A stretch of DNA of 64,000 nt from an uncultured Thalassotalea sp. (GTDB taxonomy: Bacteria; Pseudomonadota; Gammaproteobacteria; Enterobacterales; Alteromonadaceae). Both the position numbers and the translations under genes were made by a program. Location of the stretch: contig CANMZP010000001.1 in the NCBI GenBank assembly GCA_947502355.1, positions 62,001-126,000 on the forward strand, given 5' to 3'. The notes below the pieces were generated by a model that was given only the letters and a program-made list of their open reading frames with translations, was not told where the DNA came from and ran no database searches. This document shows positions 26,446 to 34,877 of this stretch, piece after piece. Numbering within the stretch: the stretch's first letter is position 1; each line of letters opens with the position of its first letter.

Positions 26446-26480
26446 GGCCATATCGACAATGTCGCTATGGCCCTTTTTTT
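26446..26480 (+). terminator. Rho-independent terminator
   Basis: A stem pairs 26446-26457 with 26461-26472 with one mismatch and a 3-nt loop, followed by T7. It faces the + strand, more than 300 bases behind the secreted-protein gene, and may also separate it from the converging yfbV. Confidence 0.8.
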
Positions 26481-26505
26481 ATTCAAGTGTTGTTTTATTG
26501 TTAGC

Positions 26506-26922
26506 TCAGGCTTGGTTATATGAATAATTTAATAAACGAGCCAGATCATTAAAGGTTGGGTTATTTAAGGTTAAATTAGGCACAGGTTTGGGGTTTAACT
26601 TTTCGACCCCCTGTCGGTACCAAGAAGCCAACGCAAGAGGTAACTTTTTCTTCGATTGTTTGGCCACCATGGCCAATGCTTGTATTGGCATCGAGGCAAT
26701 TAAAATACTGTAAAACAAGGCCATATTAAGCTGTTCGATTCCCATGGCTAACAAAGGTAGTATTAAAGCAAGCATGGCTAAATATGGGCAATACTTCACC
26801 GCAAACCGACAAGCGACGACCGCTCGATATTCGGCAAAATATTCTAAAAATTCTTGTCTTGATGGCCATAGACTAATGTAAGCATGACCCTCTCTTAGCA
26901 AAGAATATAAATTCGTTTTCAT
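26506..26922 (-). CDS. yfbV: Terminus macrodomain insulation protein YfbV
   Basis: YfbV (UPF0208, DUF412) is an inner-membrane protein that in E. coli limits spreading of Ter-macrodomain MatP constraints. This protein of about 138 residues matches the pattern: NLYSLLREGHAYISLWPSRQ, a conserved RFAVKYCPYLAMLALI segment leading into two membrane helices, LPLALASWYRQGVEKL, and a C-terminal DLARLLNYSY. The ATG at 26922 gives the usual short N terminus; an in-frame ATG at 26937 would add five residues. It is single, away from its E. coli partner position beside ackA. Confidence 0.85.
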   Translation of the reverse strand: MKTNLYSLLREGHAYISLWPSRQEFLEYFAEYRAVVACRFAVKYCPYLAMLALILPLLAMGIEQLNMALFYSILIASMPIQALAMVAKQSKKKLPLALASWYRQGVEKLNPKPVPNLTLNNPTFNDLARLLNYSYNQA

Positions 26923-26937
26923 ACCAACTAAACACAT

Positions 26938-27543
26938 AAATAAAACAGTTAATGCAAATCATTTAACCCGTAAACAGCTAAACCATTTGCGCATATTATA
27001 TAAAGATACCAAAATTATGCACATATTTCCTTTTATCAATACATATCTTAACAAGATCCACTTTAAAACACGTTAGAAAAACCTGTATAAGCAACCAGTG
27101 ATCAAGCTTTATTTCTAAAAATAAACCACTAAAACTTAAATAAATAGCTTGCTATTTAGCATTTATCCTTTAGCAAGCAAAAAAGCATGTTGTATAAATT
27201 TTATACACAGGAAGCTGCAGTTCGTTTTTTAACCACCAAACACAAATCGAAATAAAACAGCCACTTACAAACCTATAAAATTGTTATAAACATAATTATC
27301 CACAGCATTTGTGGATATCTGAATTTTATACATTGCTAAAGATTGAACAAATAATCACAAATGTTCGATCATATACATGATCTTTTACAGCCTTTATATG
27401 TTTTTATCTCTCAAGGCCATAAAAATTAATCTATTAATAATATTGATAATTGATACCAATCAAAATTTCGGTTTGATATAGTATTTAGACAAGGCCGATA
27501 TATAACGCTTACCAGCATTAACATACGATAAATCAGGGGTATT
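26938..27543. other. Long AT-rich intergenic region
   Basis: These 606 bases hold no gene. They contain several DnaA-box matches, listed separately, short inverted repeats such as TGTATAA-ATT-TTATACA at 27191-27207, and four GATC sites (near 27055, 27100, 27367 and 27379). The promoter of the ACT-domain gene at 27544 should lie near the right end. Confidence 0.6.
27015..27316. promoter_or_regulatory. Cluster of DnaA boxes
   Basis: Three exact matches to the DnaA box TTATNCACA lie in under 300 bases: TTATGCACA at 27015-27023, TTATACACA at 27201-27209 and TTATCCACA at 27296-27304. A fourth, inverted copy with one mismatch (TGTGGATAT) at 27308-27316 forms an inverted pair with the third. Replication initiation is not implied, since no dnaA, gidA or mioC neighbours are present. 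Confidence 0.55.
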
Positions 27544-27933
27544 ATGGCTAAACAAACGCTGCAATTATTGGATGAACTATTTAATATTCACAGTTTTACG
27601 CCAGAAACAAGCATCCCCACCCAAGTATTTGATGCGAAAATCTACTTTATAGGGAAAACCTATGATGAGCTGTCTATTGTTGTACCCTCTTATATCGCCA
27701 TAGACAGCCTTGAAGTGGAAAGTGATTGGCGTGCATTAGAAGTAATGGGCCCTCTGGGGTTTTCATTAACCGGAATATTGTCGAATATATCCGGCGTACT
27801 TGCCAATAATGATATTAGTATTTTCGCCATTTCAACCTTTGATACCGACTATATCCTGCTTAAAAATGACAACGTTAATAAAGCAATTCGTGCCTTACGT
27901 GAAAACGATTATTTGGTAATAAACGACGATTAG
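27544..27933 (+). CDS. ACT-domain protein
   Basis: This 129-residue cytoplasmic protein consists of two ACT-like halves. The second is clearest: MGPLGFSLTGILSNISGVLA near residue 68, ISIFAISTFDTDYILLK near 91, then a final helix NKAIRALRENDYLV. It resembles the short CASTOR/ACT_7-type amino-acid-sensing proteins of bacteria; the ligand is unknown. It is followed after 9 bases by yffB and then dapE, so an operon is likely. A role in sensing lysine-pathway state is only suggested by position. Confidence 0.85.
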   Translation: MAKQTLQLLDELFNIHSFTPETSIPTQVFDAKIYFIGKTYDELSIVVPSYIAIDSLEVESDWRALEVMGPLGFSLTGILSNISGVLANNDISIFAISTFDTDYILLKNDNVNKAIRALRENDYLVINDD

Positions 27934-27942
27934 AGAACAACA

Positions 27943-28293
27943 ATGACAATTATCTACGGCATTCATAACTGCGACACCGTTAAAAAAGCGCAAAAATGGC
28001 TTACGGCAAATCATATTCAATTTCAATTTCATGATTTAAGGAAAGATGGCTTAAATCGTAACTTGTTAACACAGCTCAGTGAAAAATCGAGCTGGGATCT
28101 ATTAATCAATAAACGCAGCACAACGTTTCGTAACCTAGATGACAGCATCAAGCAAAACTTAACGGGCGACACCGCTATTGAAACCGTTTTAGAGCAACCA
28201 ACGTTATTAAAACGCCCATTGTTAATTGAAGGTGAGGAATTACACCTTGGTTTTAAACCCGCCCAATACGAGCAAATTTTTACCCATGAATAA
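27943..28293 (+). CDS. ArsC-family reductase (YffB type)
   Basis: This 116-residue thioredoxin-fold protein has the ArsC/Spx layout: [17 protein letters not shown] with one active-site cysteine (C10), a central FHDLRKDGL, the [11 protein letters not shown] stretch and LLKRPLLI near the end with the conserved arginine. As in E. coli, it lies directly before dapE; YffB itself has no proven arsenate activity. Its last codons overlap the dapE start by 8 bases, indicating translational coupling. Confidence 0.93.
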   Translation: MTIIYGIHNCDTVKKAQKWLTANHIQFQFHDLRKDGLNRNLLTQLSEKSSWDLLINKRSTTFRNLDDSIKQNLTGDTAIETVLEQPTLLKRPLLIEGEELHLGFKPAQYEQIFTHE

Positions 28294-29422
28294 TCAACAT
28301 AAAGTCCTAGAGCTAACCAAAGATCTCATCGCCAGAAAATCCGTAACACCATTAGATGAAGGCTGTCAGGAAATGATGGCAGAGCACCTTGGCGCTTTGG
28401 GTTTTAACAACGAAAGTATGGTGTTTGAAGACACCACTAACTTATGGTCAAGAAGAGGCACCGAACACCCAGTATTTTGTTTTGCCGGACATACCGATGT
28501 TGTCCCTTCGGGCCCAGAATCAAAATGGCATACACCTCCGTTTGAGCCTACGGTTAAAAAAGGCGTACTCTATGGTCGTGGTGCTGCCGATATGAAAGGC
28601 TCCCTTGCTGCAATGATGGTAGCCACCGAGCAATTTGTACAAGACTACCCTGATCACCATGGCTCTATTGCATTTTTAATCACCAGCGATGAAGAAGGAC
28701 CATTTATTAACGGTACCACTCGGGTTATTGATACCTTAGAAGCGCGTAATGAAAAAATTGACTGGTGTATCGTTGGTGAGCCATCAAGTACTAATGTTGT
28801 TGGAGACGTGGTTAAAAATGGCCGTAGAGGATCGATTACGGGTGATTTATTCGTGCATGGAAAACAAGGCCATGTTGCCTACCCTGAGCATGTTAAAAAT
28901 CCGATTCACTTAGCGGCACCAGCATTGGCAGAGCTTAGTAGTGAAGTATGGGACCATGGTAATGAATACTTCCCACCGACCAGTTTTCAATTATCCAACG
29001 TAAACTCAGGTACCGGGGCAACCAATGTGGTGCCAGGGGAATTACATGCCATCTTTAACTTAAGGTACAGCACCGAAATTAATGATCAAATCATTATTGA
29101 CCGGGTTACCGCCATTTTAGACAAGCATAAACTGGATTATGATCTTAAGTGGACCTTTAACGGCAAGCCTTTTATTACCGAACCAGGGAAACTGCTCAAC
29201 TCGGTTATTGAGTCTGTCGCTGAAACCAATGGGATTGTTTGCCAACCTAGCACGTCTGGTGGCACGTCTGATGGTCGCTTTATTGCCCCAACGGGTGCGC
29301 AAGTGGTTGAATTAGGCCCAACAAATGAGACCATACATCAGGTTAATGAATCGGTACGAGTGGATGCATTAGACCATCTAACATCTATGTATTATCGCAC
29401 CTTAGTGAAACTACTTACTTAA
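28286..29422 (+). CDS. dapE: Succinyl-diaminopimelate desuccinylase
   Basis: This zinc enzyme makes LL-diaminopimelate for lysine and peptidoglycan. From the ATG at 28286 the protein has 378 residues (E. coli 375): [15 protein letters not shown] near residue 13, [14 protein letters not shown] near 61 (zinc histidine), [14 protein letters not shown] near 97, [11 protein letters not shown] with the catalytic glutamate, and [13 protein letters not shown] near 335. Starting here removes 20 unlikely residues and gives the 8-base overlap with yffB. Confidence 0.97.
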   Translation: MNNQHKVLELTKDLIARKSVTPLDEGCQEMMAEHLGALGFNNESMVFEDTTNLWSRRGTEHPVFCFAGHTDVVPSGPESKWHTPPFEPTVKKGVLYGRGAADMKGSLAAMMVATEQFVQDYPDHHGSIAFLITSDEEGPFINGTTRVIDTLEARNEKIDWCIVGEPSSTNVVGDVVKNGRRGSITGDLFVHGKQGHVAYPEHVKNPIHLAAPALAELSSEVWDHGNEYFPPTSFQLSNVNSGTGATNVVPGELHAIFNLRYSTEINDQIIIDRVTAILDKHKLDYDLKWTFNGKPFITEPGKLLNSVIESVAETNGIVCQPSTSGGTSDGRFIAPTGAQVVELGPTNETIHQVNESVRVDALDHLTSMYYRTLVKLLT

Positions 29423-29456
29423 GCAATAGCTAGCATACTAAGCAAAAGATGCACTC

Positions 29457-30134
29457 ATGACACAAACCGTAACCGAAAAAATCATTACCGGCCAAACGGA
29501 TGAGCATATTACGTTTATTGAAAACCACATTGGTGTTCATATTAATATGCTCAGTGACTTTTTGGCCATGCAAAAGGCCGCACAAATTGATGGTATCGAC
29601 CTTAGGATCGCCAGTGGTTTTCGCGATTTTGCACGGCAAAAAAGTATTTTCGAACGTAAACTTGAAGGGCTATTGCCAGTTTACGATCTAAAGCAAAACA
29701 AAATTAACCTTGAGCCGTTATCGGTACAGGACAAAATTAAGCACATTCTTTTGTTTACTGCCCTGCCCGGTGCCAGTCGCCATCACTGGGGTAGCGATAT
29801 TGATGTTTATGCCCCAAACTTACTTGCCGGTAAAACATTGCAATTGCAAGCATGGGAATATGACATTGGCGGCCCGATGGAAAAACTCAATCGCTGGTTA
29901 GATGAAAACATGTCCAAGTTTGGCTTCTTCAAACCGTATCGGGTTTATCAAAACGGCGTCGCACCAGAGCCATGGCATATTTCATACAGACCATTAGCTC
30001 AGACATTTCAACAAGCCTTAACCTGCGCGCAAATTGCACGATGTTTACAAAAAAATCAGATAAAAGCCGAGTCTGAACTGTTGAATATGTTGGATTGGAT
30101 TTACCAACACTATATAATCAACATTTCTGATTAA
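29457..30134 (+). CDS. M15-family D,D-carboxypeptidase-like metallopeptidase
   Basis: This 225-residue protein has the VanY/M15 zinc pattern: IASGFRDFARQKSIF near residue 52, GASRHHWGSDIDVY near 105 (two zinc ligands, S-x-H-x(5-6)-D type) and APEPWHISYRP near 168 (catalytic glutamate and third ligand). Such enzymes trim D-alanyl peptides in the cell wall. No clear signal peptide or membrane anchor is seen at its N terminus, so its location is uncertain. It follows dapE after 34 bases, in line with a cell-wall theme. Confidence 0.88.
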   Translation: MTQTVTEKIITGQTDEHITFIENHIGVHINMLSDFLAMQKAAQIDGIDLRIASGFRDFARQKSIFERKLEGLLPVYDLKQNKINLEPLSVQDKIKHILLFTALPGASRHHWGSDIDVYAPNLLAGKTLQLQAWEYDIGGPMEKLNRWLDENMSKFGFFKPYRVYQNGVAPEPWHISYRPLAQTFQQALTCAQIARCLQKNQIKAESELLNMLDWIYQHYIINISD

Positions 30135-30151
30135 TACACAAATAGGCACAC

Positions 30152-30334
30152 ATGGATACTTGGGTTATCGTTGTAATTATAGGGTTGGCATTTGCCGCGA
30201 TTATTGGCAATTTATCGTTATTACAAAAAAGTGCCAAACCCATCCGTCGCAAAGGCTTAAACGACTTACAAGAAACATTGCCAAGAACCGGCAAAACCGC
30301 AGATAAAGGCGCCTCCTCACCCGTTAAAAAATAA
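30152..30334 (+). CDS. DUF2897 small membrane protein
   Basis: This 60-residue protein has one N-terminal membrane helix (VIVVIIGLAFAAIIGNLSLL) followed by a basic, proline-containing tail. IIGNLSLLQKSAK matches the DUF2897 pattern. The function is unknown. It lies 17 bases behind the M15 peptidase gene on the same strand and is probably the last gene of the run starting at 27544. Confidence 0.8.
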   Translation: MDTWVIVVIIGLAFAAIIGNLSLLQKSAKPIRRKGLNDLQETLPRTGKTADKGASSPVKK

Positions 30335-30356
30335 GTTAGCCCCCAAAAAAGAGATA

Positions 30357-30386
30357 AAAACCATGTGGTACAAAACCATGTGGTAT
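30357..30386 (+). repeat. 15-bp tandem duplication
   Basis: The sequence aaaaccatgtggtac occurs at 30357-30371 and again at 30372-30386 with a last-base change. It lies in the leader region between two small genes. Confidence 0.8.
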
Positions 30387-30489
30387 AAAATCGGGCGGAC
30401 TTGCTATTTCGTATTATACTTTTTAATAAGTTAACACAACATTTAGCCTCCTAAGCGTTTCGCTATGAGGGGATTTTTGGGAGTATATT

Positions 30490-30684
30490 ATGGAAATTAG
30501 CAATTTAATGAATATGAACAGCAACATCGTTTTTGGCATCATTAACGAACGCTTACGCCTAGAGTGCGATAACCTAGATCAGTTACTCTCTCGTTATAAT
30601 CTTGATGAGGTACAATTAAGAAATAAAATGGCGATGATTGGTTATGAGTACGACCCATTATCGAATCAATTTAAAGCACGCTAA
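30490..30684 (+). CDS. DUF4250 domain-containing protein
   Basis: This 64-residue protein fits the small DUF4250 family: NIVFGIINERLRLECDNLDQ, then LLSRYNLDEVQLRNKMAMIG and a closing YEYDPLSNQF. The function is unknown. GGGAG lies before the ATG. A loose hairpin at 30447-30470 followed by TTTTT lies in its leader and could attenuate expression. Its own terminator follows. Confidence 0.85.
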   Translation: MEISNLMNMNSNIVFGIINERLRLECDNLDQLLSRYNLDEVQLRNKMAMIGYEYDPLSNQFKAR

Positions 30685-30705
30685 TTGCACGATAAATTTA
30701 TATGA

Positions 30706-30738
30706 AACAGCCCTGTCTGAACAACAGGGCTGTTTTTT
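30706..30738 (+). terminator. Rho-independent terminator of the DUF4250 gene
   Basis: An 11-bp perfect stem (30706-30716 with 30724-30734) with a 7-nt loop is followed by TTTTG. Confidence 0.9.
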
Positions 30739-30740
30739 GT

Positions 30741-30936
30741 TTAAAAAGCGACTACGGCTTTAATCGGTTCACCTTGTGCCACGCAATCAAGTGCGTCTTA
30801 TCTCTTCCAATGTAAATTTATGAGTAACGGCTTCGGTCCTAGGGTGTTTCTTATGATACGACTGAGCAACACGAATGGCTTTAGCGACATACCAGGCTTC
30901 ATTTAGTTGAAGTGTATTTTTAATTTTGGCCAATCA
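30741..30936 (-). pseudogene. Decayed C-terminal remnant of a zinc-type dehydrogenase
   Basis: On the minus strand one frame reads RVAQSYHKKHP, then EAVTHKFTLEEI, then hits a stop. In the next frame the sequence continues DCVAQGEPIKAVVAF and ends in TAA at 30741-30743. Together these resemble the C terminus of a medium-chain alcohol dehydrogenase (TH-x-F-x-L, then DCV-x-x-G). A frameshift breaks it, and the N-terminal part is missing. No full-length copy is in the window. Confidence 0.5.
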
Positions 30937-31024
30937 GTCTAGCTAAGGATGATATCTAAACAAAGAGAAAATAGTGTTTTTGTACAATCTAGGATTTTAA
31001 AAAAACCGTAAATTCTGTTAAAAA

Positions 31025-31050
31025 AAAGGACCGATATAGATCAGTCCTTT
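31025..31050 (-). terminator. Terminator of bamC
   Basis: A stem AAAGGAC/GTCCTTT (31025-31031 with 31044-31050), with further pairing inside, is followed on the minus strand by a T run. It lies 25 bases behind bamC. Confidence 0.8.
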
Positions 31051-31074
31051 TAACAGTGTTCACCTTGTCTAAGG

Positions 31075-32157
31075 TTATTCTTTAAACGATAAAGCCGGGT
31101 CTAGAATATCAAAGTTGTCGAGTAATATTTTTTCAGAAACCGGGTTATTTTGTTCATCAACAATAACCATTGCGGTTTTCTTACCCAATTCTTTTAAATG
31201 GAATTCGTAAGTACCGTTTTCCATTTCAATAACAGGCACTTCATCACCCCATAGGCTGTCCCAAAAGCTATTGTCTGGCTTGGTGTAATACACTTCGTAG
31301 ATACGCTTATCTTCATTTAAGTCGGTAATTCTAAAACCGTACTTCTCAAAGAACCCAGAGATGTAAATCCAAAGTTCATCAGGCGGGTAATCAATAATTA
31401 AGGCGGGTTCGCCCTGCTCTGACTCGCCAATATTCACCAGTTGCAAGTTGGCACGAGCAATACGGTCTTCACGGTTATTAACGCGGTAAATATAACTTAA
31501 TTCAGTTGTTATCGCGTTTACCATGGCCATTTCAACACGGGCTTTCTCAATTTGATCTATCTGAGATTCAGATTTGTTTTGAGATGTGAATTTGTAATCT
31601 ACCAACTCAACATTTAAACCAACACTACGACCATGAGGCTTGGTTACCAAGCTGTATTTATAACGCCATGCTTCCGTTGAGTCGATGCTTTTCCAAAACC
31701 AAGAACCACTTTCAGTCTGAGATTCAAACCAACCCGATTCCCATTCGTGATTTTCAGGATTTTGATTAACAATTTCAACGTTATTTGAGGTCATATAATC
31801 GCTAACCGCTTGCCCAACTAGGGCATTTAAGTCACGGTTATCATCAACTTTGTCGTACCAAATGGCAGCGGTTTTGTCGAATTCGTCAATGCGGCTACCA
31901 TTGGCAGTAGGTAATGCCAATGCTGGTGCACGAACATCAACTTCAATGCCAACAGCGCCATCTAAGTTAGTTGGTGCCGGAATGGTGTATAGCTCGTGAC
32001 TTTCAGGACGTGATAAATTGTCTGGGATGGTTAATTTGCTGTCTTGCTCAATATTAACGTAATCAAAATCACCCTGAGCTTGTTTACGCGTTTCCATGTT
32101 ACTACAAGCGGCTAATGATAAGCTCAGTAAAGAAAAATATAAAATACGGCGATCCAT
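31075..32157 (-). CDS. bamC: Outer membrane assembly lipoprotein BamC
   Basis: BamC is a lipoprotein of the beta-barrel assembly machine. From the ATG at 32157 the protein has 360 residues: signal LYFSLLSLSLAAC with the lipobox cysteine at residue 18, an unstructured N-terminal stretch with FDYVNIEQDSKLTIPDNLS as in other BamC proteins, and two helix-grip domains with DRAWP-like spacing (WYDKVDDNRDLNALVGQAV and PPDELWIYISGFFEKYGFRI). TAGGAG lies before this ATG; the frame upstream is open but unlikely. In enterobacteria dapA precedes bamC; here it does not. Confidence 0.92.
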   Translation of the reverse strand: MDRRILYFSLLSLSLAACSNMETRKQAQGDFDYVNIEQDSKLTIPDNLSRPESHELYTIPAPTNLDGAVGIEVDVRAPALALPTANGSRIDEFDKTAAIWYDKVDDNRDLNALVGQAVSDYMTSNNVEIVNQNPENHEWESGWFESQTESGSWFWKSIDSTEAWRYKYSLVTKPHGRSVGLNVELVDYKFTSQNKSESQIDQIEKARVEMAMVNAITTELSYIYRVNNREDRIARANLQLVNIGESEQGEPALIIDYPPDELWIYISGFFEKYGFRITDLNEDKRIYEVYYTKPDNSFWDSLWGDEVPVIEMENGTYEFHLKELGKKTAMVIVDEQNNPVSEKILLDNFDILDPALSFKE

Positions 32158-32487
32158 TAATACTCCTAAGGATAAAAGCCCATGTTTTGCACTCGACAAA
32201 CCATGTAAAATGTTATTCTAATTAAAATATATTACACTGAAATCTTCAGAGTAACGTAAGGCGATAAAGTTCCAATCTTTTTTTGAGTTTTTTAAAACAT
32301 TGGATTCAGTGCTCGGTTGTAAACTTGAACCCTAAATACTTATTTCGCTTTTACTAAAAATTGCGGTTTATGGTACTTGTAAGGCCTTCTAAAAACAAGT
32401 TTTACAAGATAAAAGTATGAGAAACTACAAATGTCGCAAAATTAGTTTTACAATACCGGGTAAATCAAAACTTTAAGTAACTTTTAT
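32158..32487. other. Intergenic region between bamC and gcvR
   Basis: These 330 bases hold no gene or recognisable remnant. In E. coli dapA occupies this position between gcvR and bamC. Divergent promoters for bamC and gcvR must be here. Confidence 0.6.
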
Positions 32488-33015
32488 ATGACACAATCAT
32501 TAGTGTTTACAGCCGTTGGTACCGACAGAACGGGTATACTTTGTGATATAACCGAACTCGCCAGTGAATTTGGTTGTAAAATTATTGACAGCCGCATGGC
32601 CATTCTTGGTAATGAATTTACTTTGATCATGTTATTGGATGGCAAAAAGTCTGCATTAAACCAATTTGAAACGCGCTTACCTTTGTTAGCCCACTCGTTG
32701 CAATTATTAACCATCAGCAAACGAACGTCTGAACATGTGCCCATGGATATTGGCAAAACGGCCGATATCTATATTTCCGGTCCAGATTCATTAGGGCAGC
32801 TTAAAAAGATCACTCGTTTTTTTGCAAAACGCAAAATAGATGTCAGCTCCTTAAAGTCATTTACCGAAGAATCATCGCAACAGGCAAAATCCTACATTTC
32901 CGTGAATATTCCTGCCAATATAGACATTGAACCTTTAGAGCAAGAATTTAACGCACTATGCCAATCGTTAGACTTAACGTTTGAAATTAATACCCAAGCT
33001 CCACTAACACTATAA
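32488..33015 (+). CDS. gcvR: Glycine cleavage system repressor GcvR
   Basis: GcvR represses the gcvTHP operon in E. coli by binding GcvA, controlled by glycine. This 175-residue protein has two ACT domains: VFTAVGTDRTGILCDITELA near residue 6, and ISGPDSLGQLKKITRFFAKR near 96. Length and order match. It is followed after 18 bases by bcp, as in E. coli, and the two are probably co-transcribed. Confidence 0.93.
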   Translation: MTQSLVFTAVGTDRTGILCDITELASEFGCKIIDSRMAILGNEFTLIMLLDGKKSALNQFETRLPLLAHSLQLLTISKRTSEHVPMDIGKTADIYISGPDSLGQLKKITRFFAKRKIDVSSLKSFTEESSQQAKSYISVNIPANIDIEPLEQEFNALCQSLDLTFEINTQAPLTL

Positions 33016-33033
33016 GAAAGAGACATTTTTAAA

Positions 33034-33507
33034 ATGAATACATTGAACGTTGGGGACAAAGCCCCTCTATTTAGTTTACTTGATCAAAATAATCAGGAAG
33101 TGAACCTTGCCGACTACATTGGTAAAAAACAGGTGCTTGTTTATTTTTACCCAAAAGCCATGACACCGGGTTGTACCGTTCAAGCACAAGGCCTGCGCGA
33201 TCACAAAGCAAAACTGGACGAACTAAATACCGTGGTTTTTGGGATCAGCCCAGATGCAACCAAGCGTTTAGATAAATTTTGCCAACGAGATGAATTAAAC
33301 TTTACCCTATTAAGTGATGAAGATCATAAAGTTGCCGATGATTTTGGGGTGTGGGGCCTTAAGAAATTCATGGGTAGAGAATATGACGGCATTCATCGAT
33401 TAAGCTTTTTAATCGATCTTGATGGCAACATCAGTCATGTATTTAATAAGTTTAAAACCAAAGAACACCATCAAGTGGTTATCGATTTTATTGAGCAAAA
33501 CCTTTAG
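33034..33507 (+). CDS. bcp: Thioredoxin-dependent peroxiredoxin Bcp, lacking the usual resolving cysteine
   Basis: This 157-residue AhpC/TSA-fold peroxidase reduces hydroperoxides. The peroxidatic cysteine is C47 in TPGCTVQ. In E. coli Bcp the resolving cysteine lies five residues later; here that position is Q52 (TVQAQGLRD). The only other cysteine seen is near residue 88 (KFCQRDE). The enzyme may therefore work as a 1-Cys peroxiredoxin or use another partner thiol. The rest of the fold, including YPKAMTPG and the catalytic threonine T44, is kept. It is in an operon with gcvR. Confidence 0.94.
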   Translation: MNTLNVGDKAPLFSLLDQNNQEVNLADYIGKKQVLVYFYPKAMTPGCTVQAQGLRDHKAKLDELNTVVFGISPDATKRLDKFCQRDELNFTLLSDEDHKVADDFGVWGLKKFMGREYDGIHRLSFLIDLDGNISHVFNKFKTKEHHQVVIDFIEQNL

Positions 33508-33615
33508 AAAGCCACCGTTTTTAACGAAAAAGGGCTGATAAACATCAAGCCATTAAGCTAACAAAGAGTTTTCTGCCTTATATCGCTCTAAAGGGTAAAT
33601 AAGGCAAGGTATTCT

Positions 33616-33656
33616 AAATAAAGGCTCTAGAAAGAAATTTTCTAGAGCCTTTATTT
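33616..33656. terminator. Strong bidirectional terminator
   Basis: A perfect 18-bp stem (33616-33633 with 33639-33656) with a 5-nt loop lies between converging bcp and hdfR. Confidence 0.92.
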
Positions 33657-33737
33657 TGAGATGACATTCAACATCACTTGAATAAACAAATGGAATCAAA
33701 AACGTCCGCTAGAACGACAAACGGACGTTAAATACGA

Positions 33738-34568
33738 CTATTGGTTTATCATTAGCAGGTTTTTGAATTGGCTGATCAACTCAACATTAGGATTACTTTT
33801 TCGGTAAACCATAAATATGGGCCTTTTAATTTGTAAGGGAGCTTCTATTTCAAATAGCTCTTGCGATTTAAGGCTCTGAGTTATCAATTCTGTAGGCAGA
33901 TAAGCAAAACCGCCTTTTGATAACATGACTTCAAGTGCGATCATAGCGGTAGAGGTTTTAAAGTTTGGTGTCACTTTATGATGAAGGGCATGTTCTTTTT
34001 GAAAGGTTATCCCCCAATCAACAAGAATGTAATCTTCAACATTTTTGTCAAATGCTGACCGAGAGCCGACTAATGACAAATCAAAATGACCGATTAATTC
34101 ATTAGTAATTTCATCATCTTTAATTGGATCCATCAGCATTCCAACATCAAGGGTTCGATCATCTAGTTTTCGCTGAATAGCTTCCCTAACAGATATTTCA
34201 GTGCTTAAAGAAACATTGTCGAGTAGTTCAATTGCATCATGAATTCTGTTACTAAAAAACGCGTCCCATACGTTTGGTGTTGCAGCTATGTTGAATGATA
34301 TTTTTTGCTGGTTAGCTATAGACAATGCAATTTTAGATTGCTCCATTTGGCTTACCATAAGGTGAGCATGAGACAGTAAAGCGTCACCAGATGGGGTTAA
34401 CCTTAGATTGTTCTTTTCTCTAATAATTAACTTGGTCGCGTAAAACTCTTCAAGTTGCTTAATGCGAGCACTAACTGCTGCCTGCGTTATATACAGAGTT
34501 TCTGCGGCTCTACCGAAATGTTTATTTTCTGCGACTGCAATAAATGTTTTAAAAAATTTAATGTCCAT
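33738..34568 (-). CDS. hdfR: LysR-family regulator HdfR
   Basis: This 276-residue regulator has the LysR N-terminal helix-turn-helix (FFKTFIAVAENKHFGRAAET, then ITQAAVSARIKQLEE) and a C-terminal effector domain (AATPNVWDAF onward). E. coli HdfR represses flhDC and is encoded divergently from maoP (yifE). The same divergent arrangement with a MaoP homologue here supports the name. The effector is unknown. There is no clear signature of a metabolic operon partner. Confidence 0.85.
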   Translation of the reverse strand: MDIKFFKTFIAVAENKHFGRAAETLYITQAAVSARIKQLEEFYATKLIIREKNNLRLTPSGDALLSHAHLMVSQMEQSKIALSIANQQKISFNIAATPNVWDAFFSNRIHDAIELLDNVSLSTEISVREAIQRKLDDRTLDVGMLMDPIKDDEITNELIGHFDLSLVGSRSAFDKNVEDYILVDWGITFQKEHALHHKVTPNFKTSTAMIALEVMLSKGGFAYLPTELITQSLKSQELFEIEAPLQIKRPIFMVYRKSNPNVELISQFKNLLMINQ

Positions 34569-34877
34569 GCCAACACCTTAATAAATGACTCTCACTAATG
34601 TAAATAAAAGTTATCGATGCGACAAATATTATTTGTTTTGCAATTAGTACTTTTTCTCTTAAATTTTCAATAAATAAAAATTTGGAGTAAACACGCGAGA
34701 AAAAGCGTGCTGATGTTATCCATATTGGCAACTAATATTGCGATGGTTCATCTAGTCGTTTCTGATGAGTAGCTTACTCCCACGTATTAACTCAGATCTA
34801 AAAATATCTACGAATATAGGGTTTAAAACTTAAACCGGACTCACTTCATTCATTCCATTAGAAAAAGGCGCGTAACG
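34569..34877. other. Divergent hdfR/maoP promoter region
   Basis: The 309 bases between the two genes contain ACAAAT-ATT-ATTTGT at 34623-34637, CACGC-N8-GCGTG near 34691, and GGTTT-N7-AAACC near 34820. The first has the dyad form of a LysR operator. In E. coli a cis site called maoS acts in this region; I cannot identify its counterpart by eye. Confidence 0.45.

Noticed and set aside
27015-27316. A chromosomal replication origin
   Set aside because: DnaA boxes are present, but there is no dnaA, gidA/mnmG, mioC or rpmH context and no set of 13-mer AT repeats.
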